Shown here piece by piece: positions 43,955 through 53,093 of a DNA stretch of 64,000 bases (within the stretch, counting starts at the first letter, position 1; each line of letters starts with the position of its first letter). This DNA comes from Limosilactobacillus reuteri (GTDB taxonomy: Bacteria > Bacillota > Bacilli > Lactobacillales > Lactobacillaceae): positions 1 to 64,000 of the forward strand of contig NZ_CP139477.1 of NCBI RefSeq assembly GCF_034259105.1, given 5' to 3'. Both the position numbers and the translations under genes were made by a program. Below the pieces are notes generated by a model that worked only from the letters and a program-made list of their open reading frames with translations, ran no database searches and was not told the DNA's origin.

Positions 43955-45233
43955 CCTAAATTTCAAGAATAAGTTAGCCACTGGACTCAAATAAATAATA
44001 CTGACCAATTGATTATTGGTTGATGGAGCTGTGATATCTCTTGGTAGAAGGCCTTACGATAGATATCCATTGACGAATGTCCATTAAACATAGCTCGTGG
44101 ATAGTGATTCATCCAATCATTAGTCGCTATGATCTGAGCACTACTATAGTTATTTATAGCTTCACCTTTGGTAATCTCCTTGCGGAGAAACCGGTTATTG
44201 ATCTCATTGGATCCACGTTCCCAAGGGGAATACGGATCAGCATAGAAAACATGATCGTGAACTTGTGTTAACTCACTAAATTCTGAACCGTTGTCAGAGG
44301 TTATTGTCTTAAAGATGCGATAGTAAGCATCTGTGCCCATTTTCTGGCGTAAATTTATAAAGAACTGATTTACTGCATGCGCAGTTTTACCAGCAATTTT
44401 ACTCGTGATATTAACTCGTGAAAGGCGATCAGTCATTACTAGTACAACACTGTCATTACCGTTTTTCTGTCCCTGAACTGTATCTAGTTCCCAATGGCCA
44501 ATTTCGGACCGTTGGTCCGCAGTTTGAGGTCGTTGAGCAATATTAGGCCCTAAGCACCTTTTAGCTTGCGGATGAGTTCGATGATGCTTACGTTTAGGTT
44601 TTTCAAAGAGGTCTAAATTGGACGTACGAAGCACACCCTCATTAATCCATTGATATAAAGTTACAACCGACTTTGGGATCAGGGTGCCATCATTCATTAA
44701 ATCTCGAGCCTTATAAATAACCGCTTGTGGGGAGTAATGGTGGTCGTCAAACTCACCAAGCATTAGCTGATCAGCTAATCGTAAAAATTGCTTTGAAGAA
44801 TAATATAAGCGACGACGACCAGAATGGCGGTGATGTTCAAGATATGTGGCCTGACCAGCTTCATAACTATAGATGTAGTAAGAATATTCGTAAATCTTAC
44901 CATTAGATTTTTGACGACGAAGTTGGCGGACCGTACCACGGTTGAGCTCGTTATTAATTGTTTGATGATTAACTCCTAATTGGCGACCAATTGCGCGATT
45001 GGAAAGTCCTTGCGACTTTAAAGTCGCAATCATCACACGTTCTTCTTTAGTAAGATGAGCATTCTTTTTATGAGTAGTCAATAAACTAGTAGACATGGTA
45101 TCATTTAAGTGCGTCATTTGACGGACATCCTTTCATATAGGTTTGGTTCACTTAATATGATACCTGATGTCACGCCGAATGGCGTTTTTTATTTACCACC
45201 AACTGGGTGGCTAACTTCATTCTATAATCCACC
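43955..45233 (-). mobile_element. IS30-family element (third type), second copy, 1279 bp
   Basis: It has the same length and the same ends as the copy at 33337-34615, in direct orientation. It has no target duplication: the left flank is the IS1182 remnant, the right flank is the partition region. It therefore marks a rearrangement border. Confidence 0.9.
43987..45117 (-). CDS. IS30-family transposase, second copy
   Basis: The 376-residue translation is identical to that at 33369-34499, with the same start and ribosome binding site. DDE residues are intact. The identity suggests a very recent duplication or gene conversion. Confidence 0.92.
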   Translation of the reverse strand: MTHLNDTMSTSLLTTHKKNAHLTKEERVMIATLKSQGLSNRAIGRQLGVNHQTINNELNRGTVRQLRRQKSNGKIYEYSYYIYSYEAGQATYLEHHRHSGRRRLYYSSKQFLRLADQLMLGEFDDHHYSPQAVIYKARDLMNDGTLIPKSVVTLYQWINEGVLRTSNLDLFEKPKRKHHRTHPQAKRCLGPNIAQRPQTADQRSEIGHWELDTVQGQKNGNDSVVLVMTDRLSRVNITSKIAGKTAHAVNQFFINLRQKMGTDAYYRIFKTITSDNGSEFSELTQVHDHVFYADPYSPWERGSNEINNRFLRKEITKGEAINNYSSAQIIATNDWMNHYPRAMFNGHSSMDIYRKAFYQEISQLHQPIINWSVLFI

Positions 45234-45319
45234 GCCACATAAAACATTGAAAATTTTAAACAAAAAATAACGATAGCAGATAAATGACTCGCTAAAAATA
45301 ATAAACGCCTCGCATTTTC

Positions 45320-45415
45320 GAATTCTGTATGACTTCGATATGACTTCTTTGAATAGCAACAATCAAAGAAACTTATTTTTGAATCCATTTTGACTTCTAT
45401 AAGACTTCTGACTAT
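45320..45415. repeat. TGACTTC repeats downstream of parR
   Basis: ATGACTTC occurs twice close together (about 45329-45345), then TTTGACTTC and AGACTTC (about 45388-45410). The same heptamer makes up the repeats upstream of parM at 47045-47140, so both sides of the parMR operon carry possible ParR-binding sites. Confidence 0.5.
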
Positions 45416-45420
45416 AAACT

Positions 45421-45453
45421 AAAAAGGCCTCAAGTTTCCTTGAGACCTTTTAA
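45421..45453 (-). terminator. Terminator of the parMR operon
   Basis: An AAAAGGcCTCAAG / CTTGAGaCCTTTT stem with a TTTC loop lies directly after the parR stop and is followed on the minus strand by TTTTTAG. Confidence 0.8.
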
Positions 45454-45780
45454 TCACAATGAAGAGAACATGTCTAAATGTACCTTTCCTTCACTATTGT
45501 TTTTATCATCTGACTTCTTTTTGACTTCTTTTTTTACACTTGAATCAGTTGTTTCCGACTTGTCAGCAGTCACTTTGACGTCACTTTTTGTTTTTTCTTC
45601 GTTTTTATCACTCAACGCGACCTGCTTGGGAGCAATTTTTCGATAATCCTCAAATCCATAATTACCGATGATAGTTCGTATAGCAGCATCTATTGAGTCA
45701 CCTTTTTTGCTCTGCTTGGCCATCCATTGGCCGATATCATCTTCTGAATCATACCTAAATGTAAATGTCTTGATACTCAT
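45454..45780 (-). CDS. parR: ParR-like partition DNA-binding protein
   Basis: The start ATG 45780 (MSIKTFTFRYDSEDDIGQW) gives 108 residues. The N-terminal ~55 residues could form a ribbon-helix-helix fold; the C-terminal half is highly charged (Lys/Asp/Glu/Ser), and ends VHLDMFSSL, possibly the segment that contacts the filament. The gene follows parM by 14 bp. The ParR call rests on this position and size, not on a recognised motif. Confidence 0.65.
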   Translation of the reverse strand: MSIKTFTFRYDSEDDIGQWMAKQSKKGDSIDAAIRTIIGNYGFEDYRKIAPKQVALSDKNEEKTKSDVKVTADKSETTDSSVKKEVKKKSDDKNNSEGKVHLDMFSSL

Positions 45781-45794
45781 ATCACTCACCCATT

Positions 45795-47000
45795 TTAAGC
45801 AGCATTTTTCGCAATGTACCAGAGTCCATCACGGTTTAACGTTTGAGCATAAGGCGCTGGAATCCAAAGTACAGGAACAACTTGTCCCCCATTATATGAC
45901 TTCAGTTTTTCTTCAAGTTTTGTACGCAACTGACTTTGATCTTTCATAGGAATTGACCCACCACCATGTACAGTAGCTACTTCAATTCCGGCACCAGCTT
46001 TACGCAATGCACGACTAACCTCATCAACAATACGATCACAGAAGGGTTCTAGTTGAGCAAATACGATCTTTTCAACTGCATTATAGCGTGCTCGACTTAA
46101 TGGGGAAGGCTTGCTTGCCAAGAACTCTTTTAATTCAGCAACGCTTGCGAAGTTGTATCTCTTATCCTCGAGAACCTCTAACGCTTCTTGAAGAGCGTTG
46201 TCATATCCCTCTGATAGAGAGAATGATGCAACTGTTAAAGCCTTACCATTGATAATAACAACAATATCTACTGTACCAGCACCAATATCAATGCTAACTA
46301 CATTCTTAGCATGAATTAAATCCTCGGCGCTAACAAGAGAAGCTAACTCTGGATAATGCTCATCGAAGTCAGCTTTAATTTTTGTAGTAAGATCTTTGTT
46401 TTCTCCAGTAGAGATATAGAATTGTGCAGTTTCTCCTTCAGTAGCAACAAATACCTTATCAAATTCAATATTTACGGTAATTGGGTTATTAAAGTTATGA
46501 AATGTTACCTGATGTGTACTTCCATTATAACGAGAACGATACATATTCTTGACGTTAATATCACTACCTTCTTTTACTGGAAGAGCCACAGCCATTTTGC
46601 TCTTAACTTTAATCGGCTCAGATAAATCAGAACCTTTGCTGTATGCGTTCTCTACAGCTGCTCCAGCAATCATACTCAATGAAAGAATTAATGAATAATC
46701 ACTTTCAGACTTACCTGCATAATCATTAATATCAAAATGAGTAAGTGGTAAGTTTTTATCCATTGCGTATTGTCCAATTAGAAAACGTCCTGGAGTTTTT
46801 ACTGCACTACTAGAAATAGTCACATCCATATGGTTGATGAAATCTTTCATGTAGTCATCTTTTTGACCTTTACTCTCGAACTCAATTGGTGAAGCAATAT
46901 CCTGTTCACGTTCAATAGTGAAAACAGATGGAAACTTGATTTCCTTGTCATCGATAATTGCCTTAACTGCACCATACCCTAAATCATTTGCTACTTTCAT
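45795..47000 (-). CDS. parM: ParM-like actin-family plasmid segregation ATPase
   Basis: The start ATG 47000 (MKVANDLGYGAVKAI) has GGAGGAAC upstream; 401 residues. The actin-fold phosphate loops are visible: ANDLGYGAVKA near the N-terminus and VSIDIGAGTVDIVVI in the middle, followed by AGIEVATVHGGGSIP. It should polymerise with ATP and push plasmid copies apart via ParR bound to the repeats. With parR it forms a type II partition system. Confidence 0.85.
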   Translation of the reverse strand: MKVANDLGYGAVKAIIDDKEIKFPSVFTIEREQDIASPIEFESKGQKDDYMKDFINHMDVTISSSAVKTPGRFLIGQYAMDKNLPLTHFDINDYAGKSESDYSLILSLSMIAGAAVENAYSKGSDLSEPIKVKSKMAVALPVKEGSDINVKNMYRSRYNGSTHQVTFHNFNNPITVNIEFDKVFVATEGETAQFYISTGENKDLTTKIKADFDEHYPELASLVSAEDLIHAKNVVSIDIGAGTVDIVVIINGKALTVASFSLSEGYDNALQEALEVLEDKRYNFASVAELKEFLASKPSPLSRARYNAVEKIVFAQLEPFCDRIVDEVSRALRKAGAGIEVATVHGGGSIPMKDQSQLRTKLEEKLKSYNGGQVVPVLWIPAPYAQTLNRDGLWYIAKNAA

Positions 47001-47044
47001 AGTTAGTTCCTCCATATTTCATCGTCACATAACATTATACTTCA

Positions 47045-47140
47045 TTTTGACTTCTTTTTGAAGTCTAAATAGTGTCTTTTTTCTTCTATTTTGACTTCAA
47101 AATGAATGATATATGACACGTTTGACTTCTAAGTGAAGTC
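47045..47140. repeat. Candidate parC centromere
   Basis: TTTTGACTTC occurs at 47045-47054 and 47089-47098, and TTTGACTTC at 47121-47129. The first and third are paired with GAAGTC five bases later (47060-47065, 47135-47140), giving GACTTC-N5-GAAGTC dyads. The site is directly upstream of parM, where centromeres of type II systems lie. Confidence 0.65.
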
Positions 47141-47180
47141 TTACTTACCACAATGTTAATAATACTATACACTTAACACA

Positions 47181-47202
47181 ATGTAAATAACATTTAACAC
47201 TT
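47181..47202. repeat. Candidate parS site, distal copy
   Basis: ATGTAAATAACATTTAACAC (plus TT) is the near-perfect reverse complement of 48505-48526. The two copies flank the parA operon. Confidence 0.5.
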
Positions 47203-47255
47203 TTACAAAGTTTTGTAAAAGCAAAATAAAAAACGCTTTTGTAGCGTTTCATAGT

Positions 47256-47585
47256 TTACTTAAGGCTTTTAGACATGTAGTCCTTTTGTTCCAATATGTT
47301 ATACATTCTATCAAATCGAGTTTTTTCACTTTCATTTAATTCAGCAATTTCACTTTCTATCATATGTTCGACAACTGCCTTTGCATTTTTTGCAACGCCA
47401 AGATTAATTAAGGCAGAAACCTTATTACGAATATGATTGTCAACACGTATATTAACTGGAAAGGACACTTCTTTATTGTCTGTTAAGATATCTTCTTTTT
47501 TTGTTGTCTCCTTGAATGATGGCTTTGCATCTACCTCGCTATTTTTCAAGGAATTCTTTGATTTAGCTGGCTTTGATATTGCCAT
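47256..47585 (-). CDS. Small DNA-binding partner of ParA (ParB/CopG-like)
   Basis: The 109-residue protein has a lysine-rich N-terminus and a segment SFPVNIRVDNHIRNKVSALI that fits a ribbon-helix-helix fold. Its start overlaps the last base of the parA stop, so the two are translationally coupled. In type Ib partition loci the small second protein binds the centromere and regulates the operon; that role is inferred. Confidence 0.7.
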   Translation of the reverse strand: MAISKPAKSKNSLKNSEVDAKPSFKETTKKEDILTDNKEVSFPVNIRVDNHIRNKVSALINLGVAKNAKAVVEHMIESEIAELNESEKTRFDRMYNILEQKDYMSKSLK

Positions 47586-48397
47586 TATTCATGTGCCTCC
47601 TTAATACGTCCTAAAAGTTCAACTGCAACTTCTTTATAAACATTGAGAGTTTTTTTGTCCCATGCATCTCTATCTTCTGTAATACCTGTGACGTCATAAT
47701 TTTTAGCTCTCTCCATAATCCTAATATGACTGTTAAAAACGTCGGCTCCCCATTCTTCTCTTGCTTTTTCCAAAATCAATTGATCAACTTTAGCATTGTC
47801 TTTAGATAAAACGGGAACAACCGCTAATACTTCTGTGTCAGCAATATACTCATCAATTATGTCGTTTTGAATATATTCAATAAAGTCCTTTGCATCGTCA
47901 AAAGATCTTTGTTGAGTTTGAAGGACAATTACTAATTCATCACAGGCATACAAAGCTGTATCGTTTTGTAAACTCAACGTAGGACTAACATCTATAAAAA
48001 TGTAATCATACTTATCTTTTATATCACTTAACTTATTTTTAAAGGATGCAACTCGTTCTTTTTCATTAAGATAAGCATGTTCAAGATATCTAGGATATAG
48101 ATAAAAATCACTAGCAGTTGGTACAAGATAAAGATTATCCATTACCTGAACTGTAACATTATCCAAGCTTTCATTATCTTTAATAGCGCTCATCAGCGTT
48201 TTGTTAAATGATAAAATCTCATCAGACTTTTGACTCTTTGTCTTTACCATCAATGTTGTCAAATCTGCCTGTGGATCAAAATCAATTAATAGTACCTTAT
48301 TCCCCATTTTTGCCAAACTATACGCTACCAATGCAGTGGTCGTTGTCTTACCAACACCACCCTTTTGATTACACATTGAAATTACTTTTGCACTCAT
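47585..48397 (-). CDS. parA: ParA-family partition ATPase
   Basis: This 270-residue protein starts MSAKVISMCNQKGGVGKTTT, with the deviant Walker A motif KGGVGKTT, then LLIDFDPQADLTTL (Walker A') and YIFIDVSPTLSL (Walker B). The lack of an N-terminal helix-turn-helix puts it in the short Soj/type Ib-like class. It should move plasmid copies along the nucleoid with its small partner. It lies divergent from repA, a common backbone layout. Confidence 0.92.
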   Translation of the reverse strand: MSAKVISMCNQKGGVGKTTTTALVAYSLAKMGNKVLLIDFDPQADLTTLMVKTKSQKSDEILSFNKTLMSAIKDNESLDNVTVQVMDNLYLVPTASDFYLYPRYLEHAYLNEKERVASFKNKLSDIKDKYDYIFIDVSPTLSLQNDTALYACDELVIVLQTQQRSFDDAKDFIEYIQNDIIDEYIADTEVLAVVPVLSKDNAKVDQLILEKAREEWGADVFNSHIRIMERAKNYDVTGITEDRDAWDKKTLNVYKEVAVELLGRIKEAHE

Positions 48398-49024
48398 TTC
48401 AATTCCACCTCACCTATTTATTAAATACTATAATATCAAACCTTTCGGATTGTGTTAAGTGTAATATGTAATGTATATTATATGAATCACCTAAAACTAC
48501 ATAAAAGTGTTAAATGTCATTTACATAGTATATAATGTAAAATATATTATTAATTATAAATTATGTATAAAACATATCCCATTATATATAATGTTTTTAA
48601 TACTATACATAATGGGATATACACGACTTCTTAATATCTATTGACTTTTTAGCTTTTTGATGGGATTATCTACTTGTAACAAACAAAACTATCTAAATGT
48701 GTTACATATGAAAGTTATTAACTTGCTTAACTCAAACAACTAAAACAAACTTTAAAATGATATTGTCATTGGTTAGTAGATAAATTCTGTGAAAAAATTT
48801 TTGATTTTTCTATCGCTCAGTGATTTTATATAATCACACACAACAAAATGTTGTGTTAAACGGTGACAAAGCATGTAATTACAACAAAATTACTATTATC
48901 TATTGATAAACCAGCATTTGATCAATTAAGCTAATTTTAGGATAAATTTGATAAATTTATTTTGACACGTTTGTCTATCTAATTTAGCGATGATAATATT
49001 AGAATATCAATTAAATATAAGGCA
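48398..49024. promoter_or_regulatory. parA-repA intergenic control region
   Basis: It holds the candidate parS copy at 48505-48526, an 11-bp dyad TATCCCATTAT/ATAATGGGATA (about 48575-48617), a second dyad ACACAACA-AAA-TGTTGTGT (about 48839-48857), and a likely rightward repA promoter (TTGTCT near 48972, 17 bp, TAATAT near 48996). The stretch is very AT-rich and has no open frame. Confidence 0.5.
48505..48526. repeat. Candidate parS site, parA-proximal copy
   Basis: AAGTGTTAAATGTCATTTAC (plus AT) lies upstream of parA. It matches the site at 47181-47202 in inverse orientation with one difference, and a half copy (GTGTTAAGTG) occurs near 48453. Confidence 0.5.
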
Positions 49025-49192
49025 TAAAAAAGAGTTTATCGAAAGTAGGACGTCGATAAACTCTGAATAACAACCACAAGCCTCTTGATTTGATGAGAAA
49101 AACAATGAATAACCAAAAGTCTCAAAAGAGAATGCGGTAACTTAATTTCATATTGTATATATTTATTATATACTTTAATCCTTAAAAATCAA
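49025..49192 (-). ncRNA. Antisense RNA in the repA leader, probable copy-number control
   Basis: A near-consensus minus-strand promoter, TTGATT (49187-49192), 16 bp, TATAAT (49165-49170), points away from repA. About 95 nt after the expected start is a strong terminator: AGAGTTTATCGA (49031-49042) with TCGATAAACTCT (49053-49064), followed on the minus strand by TTTTTT. The RNA of about 130 nt is complementary to the repA leader. Antisense RNAs in this position control replication in other RepA_N plasmids such as pSK1. Confidence 0.7.
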
Positions 49193-49246
49193 GGGTTTAC
49201 GGTTATTAAAGTATGCCTAATTCAAATGAATTAAGGAGAAACTACA

Positions 49247-50332
49247 ATGAATAACCAAAAAGCGTTTTTAGGTATCAACCTAGATTTACTCGAAAATCCA
49301 AAATATAAAAACTTAGACTCCCGTGCAATGATGTTGTACGCTCTTTACGCTGACCGCTATTCTGCTTCTATGAATAACGCTCGTTTAGGGAACACAGCAT
49401 TCGTTGATGACATGGGAGTCTTTATTCGTTTTACTAATGAATTGGCTGCCAAGGTACTTCACACAACAGTCAAAATGATTAGTAAATTTCGTAAGCAATT
49501 AGAATCGGAGAATTTAATTAAGATTGTTCGTGAAGGACTTAAGGGTTACAAAATCTATGTCTATCCAGTTCAACAAACACCAAGTAATGTTGAGCTTCTT
49601 TTACCATGGAAAAATCATACTATTACTGTTCAAAAGACTATTTCTGACTGGACTACTGCATCCAAGCTTGAATTTAGTAAAACTCTTAAATTATCTTCTC
49701 AAACAATTGATATGAACGTGAAGTCCCAACGGGATTACACGTGTGACCAAAAAGGGAATACTAGTTTATCTCACTCTAGTCTATCTCATGTATTTTTAAA
49801 TAATAATGGTTTGGATGATAACGCGCACGCGCGTAAGGAAAATGAAATTCAACCCAATCAATCAAACAAAAATCCATATCACTCTTTACCAGAAAAGATA
49901 AAGAGTTCATTTGTTGATGTATTTGGATTCATCACTAAGCCTATGGCTATTGAACTACATTCTCTAATCAGTCAATCCAACGAAGATATGGTTAACTACA
50001 TAATCACAAGTAGTAAAGGACATAAGATTACTAATGCTATCGCATATATCAAAGCTGCAATTACCAATGCTCTGAAACGAGGGGATAAGTGCGCCCAAGA
50101 CATGATTAACTTCTACAACAATAACGTAAAAAACACGTTTACTGGCCATAAGAAAAAGCCAGCAAAGCGCTTTATGTCTGAAGAAGAAGTAAATGCTATG
50201 GTTACAAAAGACGAAGAAGAAATGCGTCAAAATGATCCAGAATTTTATGCGCGTATTAACGCAATTAAGCAACGTACACAAGCTAAAAAGTTTAATCGTC
50301 TGATGATCCCAATTTATTCTTTAGGCGAATAA
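49247..50332 (+). CDS. repA: RepA_N-family replication initiator
   Basis: The 361-residue protein begins MNNQKAFLGINLDLLENPKY with LDSRAMMLYALYADRYSAS and the winged-helix segment VLHTTVKMISKFRKQLESEN, the conserved N-terminal domain of RepA_N theta-replication initiators. The C-terminal part (from about residue 220) is host-specific and contains a lysine-rich end. AAGGAG precedes the ATG. In this family the origin usually lies inside the gene. Its leader overlaps the antisense RNA. Confidence 0.88.
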   Translation: MNNQKAFLGINLDLLENPKYKNLDSRAMMLYALYADRYSASMNNARLGNTAFVDDMGVFIRFTNELAAKVLHTTVKMISKFRKQLESENLIKIVREGLKGYKIYVYPVQQTPSNVELLLPWKNHTITVQKTISDWTTASKLEFSKTLKLSSQTIDMNVKSQRDYTCDQKGNTSLSHSSLSHVFLNNNGLDDNAHARKENEIQPNQSNKNPYHSLPEKIKSSFVDVFGFITKPMAIELHSLISQSNEDMVNYIITSSKGHKITNAIAYIKAAITNALKRGDKCAQDMINFYNNNVKNTFTGHKKKPAKRFMSEEEVNAMVTKDEEEMRQNDPEFYARINAIKQRTQAKKFNRLMIPIYSLGE

Positions 50333-50457
50333 ACGTCATTTTGGGTAAAGTTTATCCGTCAAAAATAACTAATAAGCGATAAATACCATGAAATATGTAT
50401 TTTCTCCAGTGTTGAATCCTAATCTTAGCTTTGATTATTTTCCCATTTCTTCGCCTA

Positions 50458-50512
50458 TACATTTTTATGCAGAATCTTGCGGTACTTTCGCAGAAATCTG
50501 CATAAAAATGTA
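50458..50512. repeat. Long hairpin between the two replication genes
   Basis: TACATTTTTATGCAGA (50458-50473) is perfectly complementary to TCTGCATAAAAATGTA (50497-50512), with a smaller internal TGCG/CGCA pairing. CGCAGAAATCT occurs in the hairpin and again just after it. It has no T tract of terminator type. The intergenic region (50333-50697) has no gene I can support. Confidence 0.5.
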
Positions 50513-50697
50513 CATCATCTACCGCAGAAATCTCATCTTTTTTGACAAGAAAGTTAGCGAATATTTAAATATAACAATAATAAATATAACATGAGTAAAG
50601 TATACTTTAACGGTTCCCGGTGTTTTTTGCGCGTTTTTAGGACAAGAAGAAATCATTGTGCTAAGATTACCTCCATCAAATAAAGTGAGGTTTTAAT

Positions 50698-51423
50698 TTG
50701 AATAAAACGATTCTAAAAAACAAATACAAGAAATACAAAACGCCTAAGAATATGTTATTTGCTATTATTGATACCACCATCCTATCAAAAGACCTTAGCA
50801 ATACTGAATTAGACTTCTATATTCTTTTAAAAGCTAAGGCTGGTCGTAGAGTTATCGATGGGAATCAATTAAGACTTAGTACTACTGTTGGTAAGTTAAC
50901 CACACAGATTAATTGGCGACTAGGTACGCAACCAATAACAAAAATGATCAAAAAATTACAACAACTTAAATTGATTGAAATTGAAAGAGTTCACGGGAAA
51001 ACGATGGATATTGTATTCTTGGATGATGAACAGTCATTATTAAAAAATGGTTATTTTAAGGTGTATGGTCACTCTATCAAAGCCATTATGGATTCTAGTA
51101 ACGGTAAACAAACATTGAACTATCTTGGGTTTTATGCATATTTTCGTAGTACTATTTTCGAACAGACTAAAACATCTAGCGTATATGATAAGCCATTGGC
51201 ATATCTTGTTAATGTCTGTAAAACCCCGGAATCCACAGTGCGCCTCTATCTCCAGTGGTTTAGAGAGAATGAAATACTAGCTAATTTCTTCGTAAGGGTA
51301 ATGAGAACCGAAACTAATTGGTATAACAAATACATCTATGCGGATATGCATGATTGTCAAAAGCTTGTTAGATACATAGACGATGGACAATACGGATCAG
51401 TGATTACAGAAGTTTTAGAATAA
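50698..51423 (+). CDS. Replication-associated or DNA-binding protein, unknown
   Basis: The 241-residue frame begins with TTG at 50698, with GTGAGG at 8 bp; no better ATG exists near it. The N-terminal ~110 residues (LSNTELDFYILLKAKAGRRV, then INWRLGTQPITKMIKKLQQL) look like a winged helix comparable to those of plasmid initiators. It lies downstream of repA and ends the backbone block. It may be an accessory replication protein; I do not recognise the family. Confidence 0.55.
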   Translation: MNKTILKNKYKKYKTPKNMLFAIIDTTILSKDLSNTELDFYILLKAKAGRRVIDGNQLRLSTTVGKLTTQINWRLGTQPITKMIKKLQQLKLIEIERVHGKTMDIVFLDDEQSLLKNGYFKVYGHSIKAIMDSSNGKQTLNYLGFYAYFRSTIFEQTKTSSVYDKPLAYLVNVCKTPESTVRLYLQWFRENEILANFFVRVMRTETNWYNKYIYADMHDCQKLVRYIDDGQYGSVITEVLE

Positions 51424-51758
51424 AGTGATGTCTTTTTAGCGAAATCACACATTCTGTTTATGTTCATGGTATACTTACACAGTCAGCTGATATGATATAA
51501 GAGACAGTGGTCCCCTGTCAATAAAATAGACAGTTAAAAGACTATTAGTGTTTATTGACAGAGCTACCCTTCTTTGATGCGTTTATTAATCTTTTTGACC
51601 TGGTGACGAGATATGGTAATGTTGACAAACCACATAATCGCATGTATTAGGATAAATTTGATTGTAAACGATATTAAATAATACGGATTGATTGGAAAAC
51701 ACCCCCGCAATAATTGCTAATGGCGTGAATCCAAAATAATAGATAAAAAAGTTAATTA
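51424..51758. other. Degenerate region with a minus-strand membrane-protein scrap
   Basis: On the minus strand two frames carry protein-like pieces (YYFGFTPLAIIAGVFSNQS and MWFVNITISRHQVKKINKR) that end about 51572; they seem to be the broken 3' end of a membrane protein gene. A small CTGTC/GACAG hairpin is near 51517-51535. No intact gene is present. Confidence 0.35.
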
Positions 51759-52098
51759 GGTAGATTGTAAAATTAATCCGAACGCTGTTCGGACAAAAAG
51801 ACCAGCTTCCTTTAAAATGGTGTTTACCACAAACCCATTTTTAAGAGCTGATCTTTTGTTTAGTATAGCCTATTCAGAACGAATTAAAATTGAAACTTTT
51901 TGTGAGCTAGGTCTGTCCAATATCCAAATGGCTGAGCGGTTAAATCGATCACCAGCTACCATTTTTTATGACTTGTCGCGATGTCAACCTTATCAGGATA
52001 AATTAACCAAAGGCCGCTGAAAGTACTCAACTGGCAAACATCTTACCAAGTAATGCTGAATAATTTGTCAAAAATTCGGATTAAATTTGCAATCTACC
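51759..52098 (+). mobile_element. Deletion derivative of another IS30 type, 340 bp
   Basis: Ends GGTAGATTGTAAAATTAATC and GGTAGATTGCAAATTTAATC (read inward) are intact and continue to CGAA. Inside is only the N-terminal part of a transposase (51817-52020, with IKIETFCELGLSNIQMAERL, a helix-turn-helix). The catalytic core is missing. It could be moved in trans. Confidence 0.75.
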
Positions 52099-52195
52099 AT
52101 ATAACCCTAAATCAGAATTACTCGTTATTTAGTGTGATTCTTAAAATTTTTGAAAACAACAAAATTTATTTACTTATTTGCTAAGTAGGACTACA

Positions 52196-53052
52196 GTACT
52201 ACCGCGTTCGTGCGGTGAATAGGCATGGGCAAAGTAAACCTGAGTACCAGTTCGCTGCTCAATTGCCTGGTAGTTAGCGAACTCTTTACCATGATCTACG
52301 GTAAGCGTCTTGAGCTTGTCTTGAAGTTGACTAGCTAGTTCAAGTACGGCTTGAGTCATGGACTGACTGTCGCGACCATGGAGCCGTTTAACAATTGTCA
52401 GGCGACTCTTACGCTCCACAAAAGTAGCCACAGCTTTGACCTTTACGTTTGCCAGAAAGTACGGTATCAGCTTCAAAGTGGCCGAATTCCTGGCGAGTTT
52501 CGACTTTATGAGAACGCTCTTCAATGGAGCGGCCGTGACTGAACGTACCACGCTTTTCTTTAGCACGATGACGACGAATTCCATGATCAGGCAAATCGGG
52601 TAACTGTACATCAAGCCATCCTTGATCAATCCAGTTATAGACCGTCTTGTAGGCAATCCCAACTACATGGGCAACTTGTTCAGGGGACCACTTCTGGACT
52701 TGAATCTTTTCCTCAATCAAGTGCTTAAGGCTTTTAGTGAGTGAAGACTTCCGCCCCCGTTGACTAACCTTGCGTTCAAAGTCAGTTTGCGCTAGTTCAG
52801 CTTGATACCCACTATTTAGCCGGTGAAGTTCGTTAAAGATGGTGGTCTTACTAAAGCCTAAGTAGTTAGCGATGTATCGCAAGGAACGTCCTTCATTATG
52901 AAGCGTTTCAATGACAACACGGTTCTGGAATGATAAAATAGTGGTGCTCATCAAGGTCCTTCTTTCTAATGGAATGTTGTGGTAACACCATTAAAGACCT
53001 TGATGGGTTTTTCTGTCCACTTAAATGTTCAACTTAAATTTTACAATCTGCC
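52196..53052 (-). mobile_element. IS30 (ISLpl1-like), 3'-truncated copy
   Basis: The 5' end (CAATCTGCC at 53052) is intact; the 3' part is lost after ERGS of the transposase. The transposase frame starts at ATG 52951, carries the same +1 frameshift (52433-52438) as the complete copies, and its second half runs only to about 52196. It is a non-functional relic. Confidence 0.85.
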
Positions 53053-53058
53053 ACTCAC

Positions 53059-53092
53059 AAAAAAAAACCGTCAATTTACTGACAGCTTTTTT
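53059..53092 (-). terminator. Terminator of the sugar transporter gene
   Basis: On the minus strand CTGTCA and TGACGG enclose a short AT loop and are followed by nine T. It overlaps the end of the transporter stop region. Confidence 0.8.
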
Positions 53093-53093
53093 A

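Noticed and set aside
47041..47210. CRISPR array in the repeats upstream of parM
   Set aside because: The repeats are short heptamers and dyads at irregular spacing, as in a centromere; there are no unique spacers and no cas genes.
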